This document shows positions 47,104 to 57,143 of a stretch of DNA of 64,000 nt, in pieces (position 1 is the first letter of the stretch; every line of letters starts with the position of its first letter). The notes under the pieces are model-generated. The model did not search any database, was not told the DNA's origin, and saw nothing but the letters and a program-made list of their open reading frames with translations. The translations under genes and the position numbers were made by a program. Location: assembly GCA_945876935.1 (NCBI GenBank), contig CAMCQA010000002.1:1-64000 (forward strand), written 5' to 3'. This stretch comes from an uncultured Clostridia bacterium. GTDB lineage: Bacteria; Bacillota; Clostridia; Peptostreptococcales; Anaerovoracaceae.

Positions 47104-48774
47104 ATGAAGGTTGATGTATTAGTTGCGGAAATAGGCTCTACGACTACAGTAGTAAATGCATTCGTAGGTATAGCAGGAGATGATCCGCAGTTTTGGGCAC
47201 AAGGTCAAGCTCCAACATCAGTTGTTGAAGGAGATGTTAGAATAGGCTTACAGGGCGCCATAGATGATTTGTGTAAGAAAAAAGGAATAGATAAAATTGA
47301 GTATGATGATATGATAGCAACCTCATCTGCTGCAGGTGGACTTAAGATGACTGTTCATGGACTCGTTTATGACATGACTGCTAAGGCTGCTAAGGAAGCT
47401 GCTTTAGGTGCAGGAGGAATATTACATTTTATAACAGCCGGTAACCTTAGAAGAACAGATTTGCAGAAGATTAAGGAAATAAACCCTAATTTGATTTTAA
47501 TAGCTGGTGGAGTAGATTTCGGTGAAAGAGATACAGCTATTTTTAATGCAGAGAAGGTTAGAAGTCTAGATTTGAAAGTACCTGTTATATATGCCGGTAA
47601 CGTTGAGAATCAGGAAGAGATGAAGCTTATCTTCGATGAAGAGAGCGGACAACAACTCTATAATGTTGAGAATGTATATCCTAGAATAGATGAGTTGAAT
47701 GTTGAGCCTTGTAGAAAAGTAATTCAAGACGCTTTTGAAGATCACATCATTCATGCGCCAGGTATGGAGAAGGTTAGAGAGATGGTTTCAGGACCGATTA
47801 TGCCTACTCCAGGAGCAGTTATGCAGTGTACTAAGCTTTTAAATGAGTATATAGGAAACTGTATAGTTCTTGATGTTGGTGGTGCAACAACTGACCTTCA
47901 CTCAGTAAGTGAGGACTCAGATCAGATTGCTAGACTTTTAATAAACCCAGAACCTAAAGCTAAGAGAACGGTAGAAGGAGACTTAGGGGTTTATGTAAAT
48001 AGAATGAAAGTAATCGAGTCTATAGGTGAAGATAAGCTTAGAGAAAGACTTGGAGATATAGATTTAGACAAGACTTTAGAAAGCTATGTAGCTATTCCAA
48101 AGAACGAAGATGAAATAAAGCTAGTAGAAATTTTAACAGAAGAAGCTGTTCTTAGAGCTGTTGAAAGACATGCAGGAACAATAAGATACATATATGGGCC
48201 TAGTGGAAGAAGTACTGTAGCAGAAGGTAAGGATTTAACACAGGTTCAGTATATTATAGGTACTGGTGGTGCTTTAACAAGATTACCGCATAGAGAAGAA
48301 ATCATGAAGAAAATACTTACTCATAATGAGTCCGGTATGATGTTACTTCCAGGAGAACACGCTAAGATATTAGTAGACAACGACTATATCATGGCTTCTC
48401 TAGGAGCTTTATCACTAAAATATAAAGAAGCAGCGGCTAAACTGCTAGAAAAGTCTTTAGGAATTAAATTCCCAGATGTTAAACCAGGTGAAAAGTCATC
48501 CTACATGAAGGAAATTGAAGCTGTGAGAAAGTTAGAAAGAGACAAACATTTCAGATACCTAATGCATCTTGAAGAAGTTAAAGCTGAAGGGTATGATGTT
48601 AGCCAGTCAGAAGAAGCATTGATGGATAGGCTTGTGGAGGCAGGATTTAGCTATGATGAACTTCTTGCAGATGTTAGAGAAGAGATAGAAGCTAAGAGAA
48701 TTGAAAGAGAAAAAGCAGGCCTTATAGATTCACCTATGACAGCTAAAGCTAAGGCTGAAGCTGCTAAGAAATAA
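47104..48774 (+). CDS. GlmL/MutL-like ASKHA protein associated with ornithine aminomutase
   Basis: VLVAEIGSTTTVVNAFVG; VLDVGGATTDLHSV; upstream of ornithine racemase. Confidence 0.88.
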   Translation: MKVDVLVAEIGSTTTVVNAFVGIAGDDPQFWAQGQAPTSVVEGDVRIGLQGAIDDLCKKKGIDKIEYDDMIATSSAAGGLKMTVHGLVYDMTAKAAKEAALGAGGILHFITAGNLRRTDLQKIKEINPNLILIAGGVDFGERDTAIFNAEKVRSLDLKVPVIYAGNVENQEEMKLIFDEESGQQLYNVENVYPRIDELNVEPCRKVIQDAFEDHIIHAPGMEKVREMVSGPIMPTPGAVMQCTKLLNEYIGNCIVLDVGGATTDLHSVSEDSDQIARLLINPEPKAKRTVEGDLGVYVNRMKVIESIGEDKLRERLGDIDLDKTLESYVAIPKNEDEIKLVEILTEEAVLRAVERHAGTIRYIYGPSGRSTVAEGKDLTQVQYIIGTGGALTRLPHREEIMKKILTHNESGMMLLPGEHAKILVDNDYIMASLGALSLKYKEAAAKLLEKSLGIKFPDVKPGEKSSYMKEIEAVRKLERDKHFRYLMHLEEVKAEGYDVSQSEEALMDRLVEAGFSYDELLADVREEIEAKRIEREKAGLIDSPMTAKAKAEAAKK

Positions 48775-48805
48775 AGAGAACTATTTGTAGTAAAAGGAGA
48801 TAGAA

Positions 48806-49891
48806 ATGTACCCAAGATTAGTTATAGATATTGATAAGCTAAGAAACAATTTAGATGCTGTAGCAAAGATTACAAAAGATGATGGAAATTGTTCAATGAT
48901 GATAGTAACAAAAGCTGTATGTGCTGATGAAAAAGTTGTAGAGATGATTGCACAGCATCCCCAGGTTGACTATATAGCAGATGCAAGAATTCTTAACTTG
49001 AAGTCTTTGGCAGATGTTGCTCATAAGAATGGAAAAGAGACTGTTCTTTTAAGACTTCCTATGATGTCGGAGGTTGAAGATGCAGTTAAGTATGCGGACT
49101 TAAGTTTCAACTCTGAGATAGAAGTAATAAAGATGTTAAATGCAGAAGCTGCTAAGATCAATAAGACACATAAAATTGTTCTTATGATAGACTTAGGTGA
49201 CTTAAGAGAGGGTATCTTCTTTAGAGATGAAGACATTATTTTTAATACGGTTGAAGAGATTCTAAAGCTAGATAATATTCAACTTGAAGGAGTTGCAGTA
49301 AATCTAACTTGCTATGGAGCTATCATCCCTAAGAATGATAACCTTCAGGTATTAGTTGATATAGCTGGTAAAATCGAAGAGAAGTTTGGAATCGAATTGA
49401 AGATAGTTTCTGGTGGTAACTCAAGCTCTATATACTTGATAGATAAGAAGGATCTTCCTGCAGGTATTAACAATCTTCGTTTAGGAGAGTGCTTCTTACT
49501 AGGAAACGATACTGCTTATGGAACTCAGATTGAAGGTACTGTAAAAGATGCTATGATTTTAGAAGCTCAGATTATTGAGTTAAAGAAAAAGCCTTCTATG
49601 CCTATTGGTGAGATAGGAAAGGATGCTTTTGGAAATGTTCCTTACTATGAAGATAAGGGAGATATAATGAGAGCTATTATAGCTATTGGACAGCAGGACA
49701 CAACTCTTGATTCAATGATACCTGTTGAAGAAGGTATAGAGGTAATTGGAGGAAGCTCAGACCACACTGTTTTAGATGTAACAAATGCTAAGAGAGATTT
49801 AAAGGTTGGAGATATTGTATCGTTCAAGGTTGAGTATGGTGCACTTCTAAAGGCTACAACAAGCAAATATGTAGAAAAGGTATATAAGTAA
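48806..49891 (+). CDS. orr: Ornithine racemase (PLP, alanine racemase N-terminal family)
   Basis: MYPRLVIDIDKLRNNLDAVAKI; IMLIDLGDLREGI-type motif (VLMIDLGDLREGIFF); context. Confidence 0.88.
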   Translation: MYPRLVIDIDKLRNNLDAVAKITKDDGNCSMMIVTKAVCADEKVVEMIAQHPQVDYIADARILNLKSLADVAHKNGKETVLLRLPMMSEVEDAVKYADLSFNSEIEVIKMLNAEAAKINKTHKIVLMIDLGDLREGIFFRDEDIIFNTVEEILKLDNIQLEGVAVNLTCYGAIIPKNDNLQVLVDIAGKIEEKFGIELKIVSGGNSSSIYLIDKKDLPAGINNLRLGECFLLGNDTAYGTQIEGTVKDAMILEAQIIELKKKPSMPIGEIGKDAFGNVPYYEDKGDIMRAIIAIGQQDTTLDSMIPVEEGIEVIGGSSDHTVLDVTNAKRDLKVGDIVSFKVEYGALLKATTSKYVEKVYK

Positions 49892-49912
49892 AGTATGCTA
49901 ATAAAGTGAATG

Positions 49913-49947
49913 AAAAAGGTTTCCAGTACTAGTACTGGAAACCTTTT
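49913..49947. terminator. Bidirectional terminator
   Basis: AAAAGGTTTCCAGTACTAGTACTGGAAACCTTTT perfect palindrome. Confidence 0.9.
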
Positions 49948-50215
49948 ATTTATTTGAATTTATTAAAAGTATCTTATCTTTTTTCTTTAATTTCTTTATA
50001 GCTGATTCTCGTTTCATGGCATCAATTTTTGAAGGATGTTCTTCAAAATACACTAGCTTAACGGGAAGTCTAGGTTTTGTATACTTGGCGCCCTTGCCTC
50101 CATTATGGGCTTCCAATCTTTTTTCAAGGTTGTTTGTCCAGCCTGTGTAAAGGGTGTTGTCATTACAAAGGAGTATATATGTATATGCTTTGTGCATATT
50201 TTCATTTGTTTTCAT
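49946..50215 (-). CDS. GIY-YIG nuclease family protein
   Basis: YTYILLCNDNTLYTGWTNNLEKRLEAHNGGKGAKYT. Confidence 0.93.
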   Translation of the reverse strand: MKTNENMHKAYTYILLCNDNTLYTGWTNNLEKRLEAHNGGKGAKYTKPRLPVKLVYFEEHPSKIDAMKRESAIKKLKKKDKILLINSNK

Positions 50216-50332
50216 GATAGATTTGCTCCCATAAGAAAATTTATAGTGTGTAAAAGCTAAGTTAGATAAGGTATAATTACATAGTATGCATTATATATGA
50301 AAGAGGTTAAATATACAAGAAAGGATAAAATT

Positions 50333-51163
50333 ATGCTTTATTTAGGTTGCCATTTATCAACTACTAAAGGGTATGTAAATATGATGAAAGAAGCTCTATC
50401 TATCGGGGCTAATACTTTTGCTTTTTTTACAAGAAACCCTAGAGGCGGTAAAGCTAAGGCAATAGATGAAAAGGATTTAAATAAATTTTTAGAGCTATAT
50501 GAAGAAAATGGATTTGGAAAATTAGTTGCTCATGCACCATACACGCTTAATCCATGCTCTGCCAATGAAAATGTTAGAGAGTTTGCATATCAGGCAATGA
50601 AAGAAGATCTGGATAGGATGGAGTTAATTCCAAATCAATACTATAACTTTCATCCTGGTTCACATACTGGCTTAGGTGTTGATGCCGGGGTGGAGATGAT
50701 AGCTGAACTTTTGAATAAAGTTATAAAACCAGAACAAACTACTACAGTACTGCTAGAGACAATGGCTGGTAAAGGGAGTGAAATTGGTAGTAAGTTTGAA
50801 GAAATCAGGGCTATCATAGATAGAGTAGAGCTAAAGGATAAAATAGGAGTTTGCCTTGATACTTGTCACGTTAGTGATGGGGGCTATGATATTAAACAAG
50901 ATATAGGCACAGTTCTCAATGAGTTTGATAAGATTGTAGGTATAAAGTATCTAAAGGCGCTTCATGTGAATGATAGTATCAACCCTATAGGAGCAAAGAA
51001 GGATAGGCATGCCAAAATTGGAGAAGGATACTTAGGTGTTGATACGTTTAAGGCAGTTGTTAACAACCCATATTTAAAAGAGCTTCCGATGATCTTAGAA
51101 ACTCCAAACGAGTTAGATGGATATAAAAGAGAAATAGAATTACTGAGATCGTTAGAAGACTAG
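50333..51163 (+). CDS. nfo: Endonuclease IV (deoxyribonuclease IV)
   Basis: LGCHLSTTKGY; NFHPGSHTG; VCLDTCHVSDGGYD; HVNDS. Confidence 0.93.
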   Translation: MLYLGCHLSTTKGYVNMMKEALSIGANTFAFFTRNPRGGKAKAIDEKDLNKFLELYEENGFGKLVAHAPYTLNPCSANENVREFAYQAMKEDLDRMELIPNQYYNFHPGSHTGLGVDAGVEMIAELLNKVIKPEQTTTVLLETMAGKGSEIGSKFEEIRAIIDRVELKDKIGVCLDTCHVSDGGYDIKQDIGTVLNEFDKIVGIKYLKALHVNDSINPIGAKKDRHAKIGEGYLGVDTFKAVVNNPYLKELPMILETPNELDGYKREIELLRSLED

Positions 51164-51258
51164 TGAATTTTAAATTTAAAATTGCAGTTGATTCGTATGA
51201 GTGCTATAATTTAATAATGATATTTAAATCGAATATTTAAATTTAGAGGGAGAAGGAT

Positions 51259-52395
51259 ATGTACAAAGAAGCCATAAGACCAGCTTGGGTTGAAGTAAAC
51301 CTAGCTAATGCAGACTATAATATTAAGAAAATCAAGGAAAAAGTAGGAGCTAGTAAGGACATCATAGGCGTTATCAAAGCCGATGGTTATGGACATGGCG
51401 CAGTTAAGATGGCAGAAGTTTTAAGAGAAAATGATGTTAAGACATTTGCTGTAGCAACTCTTCAGGAATGTATTGCGCTTAGAGAAGCGGGAGCTATGGA
51501 AGAAATTATTATGTTAGGTCTAACACCAGATATATATGCTGATACTATCGTGAGATACAATATTACGCCTACTGTTAATTGCTCGGAAAATGCAAAAGCT
51601 ATCTCAGAAGCTGCTAAAGAATATGGTGTTGAAGTTAGAGGACTTGTTGCTATCGACACAGGAATGGGAAGAATAGGATATCTTACAGATGATGAAGATG
51701 CTGTAGAAGACATCAGAAAGATGACAGAGCTATCAAACTTTGCAATAAAGGGACTTTTCTCACATTTTGCAACAGCTGATGAAGCTGATAAGACTTTTGC
51801 AAAGTCTCAGATTGAAAGATATAAGAATTTTGCACAGAAGTTAGAAGAAGCAGGAATCGATGTTCCTGTTAAGACTATTGCTAACAGTGCAGCTATTATG
51901 GAGCTTCCACAGGCTCACTACGATGCAGTGAGACCTGGAATTATACTTTACGGATGTTACCCTTCAGGTGAAGTGGATAAGGCTGAGCTAGATATTAAGC
52001 CGGTTATGTCTGTTAAGGCAAATATCGTTCATATCAAGAAAGTTCCTGTAGGTTTCTCTTGTGGATATGGAAGAAAGTTCATAGCGGAGAGAGAATCAGT
52101 AATAGGTACAATTACTTTAGGTTATGCTGATGGATACCCAAGACCTTACAGTCCTAATGCTAAGGTTATTGTAAATGGTAAATTGGCACCTATAGCAGGA
52201 AATGTTTGTATGGACCAGTGCATGATAGACTTAACTGATGTAGGCGATGTAAAAGTTGGTGATGAGGTTATCTTAATGGGTACAGATGGAACTCATACTA
52301 TACTTGCTGATGATATAGCAAAGGCTACAGGCACTATAAACTATGAGATTGTTTGTGCATTTGGACAGAGATTGCCAAAAGTATATATAAAATAG
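51259..52395 (+). CDS. alr: Alanine racemase
   Basis: VIKADGYGHGAVKMA; FSHFATADE; GYADGYPRPYSP. Confidence 0.95.
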   Translation: MYKEAIRPAWVEVNLANADYNIKKIKEKVGASKDIIGVIKADGYGHGAVKMAEVLRENDVKTFAVATLQECIALREAGAMEEIIMLGLTPDIYADTIVRYNITPTVNCSENAKAISEAAKEYGVEVRGLVAIDTGMGRIGYLTDDEDAVEDIRKMTELSNFAIKGLFSHFATADEADKTFAKSQIERYKNFAQKLEEAGIDVPVKTIANSAAIMELPQAHYDAVRPGIILYGCYPSGEVDKAELDIKPVMSVKANIVHIKKVPVGFSCGYGRKFIAERESVIGTITLGYADGYPRPYSPNAKVIVNGKLAPIAGNVCMDQCMIDLTDVGDVKVGDEVILMGTDGTHTILADDIAKATGTINYEIVCAFGQRLPKVYIK

Positions 52396-52412
52396 TAAAA
52401 ATACAGTAATCA

Positions 52413-52448
52413 AGGGCTCTTCGATAATTTGTCGAGGAGCTTTTTTAT
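52413..52448 (+). terminator. Terminator of alr
   Basis: GGGCTCTTCGATAATTTGTCGAGGAGCTTTTTT. Confidence 0.85.
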
Positions 52449-52495
52449 TTCTATAGATTGAGAAAAAGACTATATGAAAATAGTGGCAATATAAA

Positions 52496-52529
52496 AAGGT
52501 AGAGCTCTGTATCGAGTCTACCTTAAAAT
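52496..52529 (-). terminator. Hairpin downstream of gatD
   Basis: AAGGTAGAGCTC...GAGTCTACCTT. Confidence 0.6.
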
Positions 52530-52535
52530 GTAATT

Positions 52536-53189
52536 TTATTTACTTTGCTGACTGTAAGCAATATCTATAATTCTATCTGCAAGATGGACATTTCTTACTA
52601 AGAGAGGACCATGAAGATAGCTGCAAAATACATTTTTGTATCGAGCTCCTTCTGTTTTATCTTCTCCATTATTGCCGAAGCCAAGCTCCACTTCTCCAAG
52701 AGGGCCAACCCCTTCACCAAGGAAAGTTCTTCCATTATGATTTTCATAACCTTCGTACTTTTCCCCTGTTTCTTTGTCGATTATAGTAATATCTCCAATG
52801 AATCTATTGTTAACTTGATTTAGAGTATAGTGGTTGAGAGCGCTGATACCATCTATTTTTTTGCCACTTGCAGTTGTATAGTAGTGACCTAGAAGCTGAA
52901 AACCGCCACATATTCCAATGAATACACCGCCATTTTCAATATATCTTGTGATGCTGTCTTTTTTGTTTTGTATATCTTTTGATATTACATACTGTTCGTA
53001 GTCTTGGCCACCACCGAGAAATACTATGTCGTATGCATCCGAATCAAAATGTTCATCTATGCTGACTAGCTCGGTAGATACGTTGAAGCCTTTTTGTCTA
53101 GCTCTCCATTGTAGAACAAGAAGGCTTCCGTTATCACCATAGGTGTTTAATAAATCGCCATAAAGGTGGCAAATCTTTAATTCTTTCAT
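52536..53189 (-). CDS. gatD: Lipid II isoglutaminyl synthase glutaminase subunit GatD
   Basis: CHLYGDLLNTYGDNG; FIGICGGFQLLG nucleophile; paired with murT. Confidence 0.92.
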   Translation of the reverse strand: MKELKICHLYGDLLNTYGDNGSLLVLQWRARQKGFNVSTELVSIDEHFDSDAYDIVFLGGGQDYEQYVISKDIQNKKDSITRYIENGGVFIGICGGFQLLGHYYTTASGKKIDGISALNHYTLNQVNNRFIGDITIIDKETGEKYEGYENHNGRTFLGEGVGPLGEVELGFGNNGEDKTEGARYKNVFCSYLHGPLLVRNVHLADRIIDIAYSQQSK

Positions 53190-54535
53190 TAATCGATTTC
53201 TCCTTTTACATAGCCGTGCTGACTTAGCTCTTTTCTAAGTTGAAGCATAGCTGTATAAGTTGCTAAAATGTGAACGTATTTTGTAGGAGCTTCTTTTATA
53301 GCCGGTATTACATCACTTATTTCGTCCAAAGTCATTATTTCATCTTCATTGAAATTAGCGACTTGCAGGCGGAACTTCATTTCTTTTCTTCTTATTCCAC
53401 CAACTTTTACACTCTTTATATCCATTTCTCCTAGTTTTTCAAACTGACCGTCCCATATCCAGCTAACATCCCTACCATCAGCATAATTATCATTTAGAAG
53501 AACAATCAGAGAGCAAGGATCTCCTTGAATCGTTATTAAATCTAGTACTTGATTTAATCCGACAGGATTTTTTATTAAATTTATAAGAACTTTTTTATCA
53601 TCTATATCAATAAGCTCTTGTCTTCCAAAGACCCTTTGCGCCTTGGAGAAACCTGAGGTTATTTCATCTATACTTAATCCCATGAATCGTCCTACAGAGT
53701 AGGCAGCAAGAGCATTGTATATATTGTATAAGCCAGCTACATTTATTTTGAAAGGATGGCCATCAATGTGAAATGATGAGGATTCTAAAGAAAGTTCATC
53801 TATGGATGTTAGAGAGTAGTTAAGCTGAGGTCTTTCAAATCCACAGTTCTTACAAAAATACTTTCCTAGGTTAGCATAACTTATATATTTATAATTTAAT
53901 ATTTTTTCGCATTTTGGACAAAGAACGTTATCAGTGTTGTAATGAGCTCTCATGTCGCCTTCTTCCTGGTTACTAAACCCAAAATATACCCTTGGATTTG
54001 AGAAGTTGGCAGAATTAAAAATAGGAGCATCGCCATTTGCTATAATAGTTGTCTCAGGGCTTAATTCGATACCTTCCAGTATTTTATTATATACGGTATA
54101 TATTTCGCCGAATCTATCCATCTGATCTCTAAATAGGTTTGTTGTTACAATAGCTTTAGGCTTTAAGTAGGAAACAATTTTTACTAAATATGCTTCGTCT
54201 ACTTCCAAAACAGCTATTTTCTTTTCGTTTTTAGGCACTTTGTGTGATAAGAATGCAGATACGATTCCTTGTATCATATTGGAACCAGAAGGGTTTGTTA
54301 ATAGATTAGGGTATTTTTCTTTAAGCAGACTAACAGATAGAGCAGTAGTAAGAGTCTTTCCGTTAGTCCCTGTTATTAAGATTACCTCATAATCTTTAGC
54401 AAGATCCTTCAGTATATCTGGATTTATTTTTAAAGCTAGAACACCTGGATAACTTCCGCCTGTTCTTCCTAGCAATTTAAGTGATAGTCTAGCTGTTTTA
54501 CCAGCTGTAGCAGCTATGAAGCTTTTGAAATTCAT
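53189..54535 (-). CDS. murT: Lipid II isoglutaminyl synthase (MurT)
   Basis: ITGTNGKTLTTAL; CPKC...CKNCGF zinc ribbon; C-terminal DUF1727-like region. Confidence 0.93.
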   Translation of the reverse strand: MNFKSFIAATAGKTARLSLKLLGRTGGSYPGVLALKINPDILKDLAKDYEVILITGTNGKTLTTALSVSLLKEKYPNLLTNPSGSNMIQGIVSAFLSHKVPKNEKKIAVLEVDEAYLVKIVSYLKPKAIVTTNLFRDQMDRFGEIYTVYNKILEGIELSPETTIIANGDAPIFNSANFSNPRVYFGFSNQEEGDMRAHYNTDNVLCPKCEKILNYKYISYANLGKYFCKNCGFERPQLNYSLTSIDELSLESSSFHIDGHPFKINVAGLYNIYNALAAYSVGRFMGLSIDEITSGFSKAQRVFGRQELIDIDDKKVLINLIKNPVGLNQVLDLITIQGDPCSLIVLLNDNYADGRDVSWIWDGQFEKLGEMDIKSVKVGGIRRKEMKFRLQVANFNEDEIMTLDEISDVIPAIKEAPTKYVHILATYTAMLQLRKELSQHGYVKGEID

Positions 54536-54823
54536 AATCATTCTCCTTTGTCCATTTGAACATCTGATTAATTATATCATAAGTATAACCCTTTTAAAAT
54601 AATGTAGCCTTTGAGAATTTTGATATGATCAAGAGAAAATATAACATAAAAATGTATTGTTTGTAGTACATAAAAAACAACTTAGACATAAATTGATAAA
54701 TATTTTGATAAAAGTTGACAAATAGTACTATATAACCAATAATTGAGGTGTAATTTTATTGTGTTTGAGGTACAATTATCTAAAGAAGAAACTTAAAATA
54801 TAAATTGGAAACAGGAGAAAAAA

Positions 54824-55642
54824 ATGCTATTTGATTCACATACACATATAAACCATCAAGGGTACTCAAAAGAAGAGAGAGATGCTGTAGTTGAAGCCAT
54901 AGAAAAGTCGGATGTATCCTATGCTGTGGATATAGGTTGCGACCTTGCTACTTCAAAAATGGCGGTAGAACATGCAGATAAGTATTCATGGTGTTATGCA
55001 ACAGTTGGATATCATCCTCATGATGCTAAGGAAATGGATGATTTATCTTTTGAGATGATACGCATGTTGGCAAGCAAGAACAAGGTTGTTGCCATAGGTG
55101 AGATAGGTTTGGATTTTCATTACGATCACTCTCCTAGGGATATACAGGAGGAGTGCTTTAGAAAGCAGATTCAATTAGCTTTAGAGCTTAAGCTTCCTAT
55201 GGTAATTCATAGTAGAGATGCAGATGAGAGAACCTTAACTATTCTTAAAGAAGAGGGTGCTTTTTCTGATGAAAGAAAATCACAATTTCCGCCTAAAAAA
55301 GATGGAAAAGGAGATGCTAGAGTTCTCCTTCACTGTTATAGCGGTAGTGCGGAGCTTGCAGAACAATATGTGCGATTAGGAGCAACGATTTCCATAGCAG
55401 GTCCCCTTACATATAAGAGCAATAAAAAGACTCCTAGGGTCGTAGAATCTGTTGATATAGATAATCTTCTTATTGAAACTGATGCTCCATACTTAACGCC
55501 TGAGCCGCTGAGAGGTAAGAAAAACATGTCCCCTTATGTTGAGCATACAGCGAGAAGAATAGCCTTAATTAAGGGAATAAGCTTTGAAGAGGTTGCAAAG
55601 GCAACTTTAGAGAATGGCAAAAGATTTTTTGGAATATCTTAA
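54824..55642 (+). CDS. TatD family metal-dependent hydrolase
   Basis: FDSHTHIN; GEIGLDFHYD; ETDAPYLTPEPLRGKKN. Confidence 0.95.
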   Translation: MLFDSHTHINHQGYSKEERDAVVEAIEKSDVSYAVDIGCDLATSKMAVEHADKYSWCYATVGYHPHDAKEMDDLSFEMIRMLASKNKVVAIGEIGLDFHYDHSPRDIQEECFRKQIQLALELKLPMVIHSRDADERTLTILKEEGAFSDERKSQFPPKKDGKGDARVLLHCYSGSAELAEQYVRLGATISIAGPLTYKSNKKTPRVVESVDIDNLLIETDAPYLTPEPLRGKKNMSPYVEHTARRIALIKGISFEEVAKATLENGKRFFGIS

Positions 55643-55657
55643 TAAGAGAGAGTATTC

Positions 55658-57079
55658 ATGATTAAAAAAATATTTTTAGATACTAACATAAGAAATAATT
55701 TAATATCTGAAGAGGACCATATTATAGTGGGATTTTCGGGTGGTCCTGACTCATTGACCCTTCTTCATCTATTAAACTCCATAAAAGATGAAAAGAGTTT
55801 GAATATATATACGGCTCACTTAAATCACAGTTTTAGAGGAGAGGAAGCTGATGGAGATGAGAAATTAGCTAAAGTCTTGAGTGATGATTTAGGTGTAAAA
55901 TATTTTTCTAAAAAAGTGGACTGCAGCGCACTGGCCAAGGAGCTTGGCATAAGTAGTGAAGATGCAGGGAGACGTGCTAGATATAGCTTTTTCAGTGAAA
56001 TTGCAGAGTCCCTCAAGGAAAAGGGAGTAGATGCAGACAAGATAAAGATTGCTATAGGTCAGAACAAAAATGACCAAGCTGAAACCGTCTTATTTCGCCT
56101 TATAAGAGGGAGTGGAACAGATGGACTTGGAGGAATAGAGTATATTTCTACAAATAGCTTCGGAAATACAGTAATAAGGCCTATTTTAGATATATGGCGA
56201 AAAGATATTGAGAAGTATTGCTCGGATAATAATCTTGCTCCACTTATGGATAAGACTAATGAGAAGAGCATTTATACCAGAAATAAGCTTAGACTTGATT
56301 TAATTCCAGCGATAGAAAAAGATTTTAACAGAAGCTTTCAAAGTAGCCTTGTTAAATTATCTAGACTAGCTAGAGAAGACAGAGATTTTATTTGGAAGCA
56401 TGCTGATATAGCTTATGAAAAGGCTGTTATTTCAAAAACGAGTGAAAGGATAAAATTAGATCAAAGCTATATAAAAAAGTTGGATAAAGCTGTTTGGAGC
56501 AGAGTTTTGATGAAGTCTTTTAAGAGCTTGTCAATAGATGAAAATATAAGTACAGCTCATATAGATAGCATAGGAAAGCTTTTGAATAATGAAGAGGGCA
56601 TTAAAATTGTGCCTCTGTCAGAAGGTTGGCAATGCAGGATAGGGTATGGCTCAATAGAAATATGCAGACCTTTAGAAGCGAGCCGATTAACCTTAAGCTC
56701 TAGTGTGTTAGACATTTCGCAATTAGACGATAAGATAGGAATTGCAAAGGGAATCAGTGCTTGTTTTGATGCGGATAAGCTTTGTAGTGATCTTAAACTG
56801 AGTATAGAAGATGTGCAGGGTAGATTGAACCTTAGAACGAGAGAATCGGGAGATTTTATTCGTATGAAGGATAATCTAGGAAGAAAGAAAATTAAAAACC
56901 TATTTATAGATATGAAGATTCCCAAGAGCGATAGAGATGGAATAATGATGGTTGCTCTAGGAAGCGAAGTGTTGTGGATTTTGCCTAGTAATTATCAAGG
57001 TAGAACCACTGGAAAATACGCTGTAGATGAAGGCACATCAAGAGTTGTTTATCTTGAAATTTTAGAGTCTATATGTTAA
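55658..57079 (+). CDS. tilS: tRNA(Ile)-lysidine synthetase
   Basis: GFSGGPDSLTLLHLL; HLNHSFRGEEADGD; GQNKNDQAETVLFRLIRGSG. Confidence 0.95.
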   Translation: MIKKIFLDTNIRNNLISEEDHIIVGFSGGPDSLTLLHLLNSIKDEKSLNIYTAHLNHSFRGEEADGDEKLAKVLSDDLGVKYFSKKVDCSALAKELGISSEDAGRRARYSFFSEIAESLKEKGVDADKIKIAIGQNKNDQAETVLFRLIRGSGTDGLGGIEYISTNSFGNTVIRPILDIWRKDIEKYCSDNNLAPLMDKTNEKSIYTRNKLRLDLIPAIEKDFNRSFQSSLVKLSRLAREDRDFIWKHADIAYEKAVISKTSERIKLDQSYIKKLDKAVWSRVLMKSFKSLSIDENISTAHIDSIGKLLNNEEGIKIVPLSEGWQCRIGYGSIEICRPLEASRLTLSSSVLDISQLDDKIGIAKGISACFDADKLCSDLKLSIEDVQGRLNLRTRESGDFIRMKDNLGRKKIKNLFIDMKIPKSDRDGIMMVALGSEVLWILPSNYQGRTTGKYAVDEGTSRVVYLEILESIC

Positions 57080-57143
57080 AATTAAGACTTAATTAGCTTG
57101 ATAAAAACGAGATGAAAATATAATGAAATAGAGGAGAAATAAA

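Noticed and set aside
54743-54780. Near-direct repeats TTGAGGTGTAATT / TTGAGGTACAATT upstream of tatD
   Set aside because: Only two copies; overlaps plausible -35/-10 elements, so not enough for a regulatory claim.
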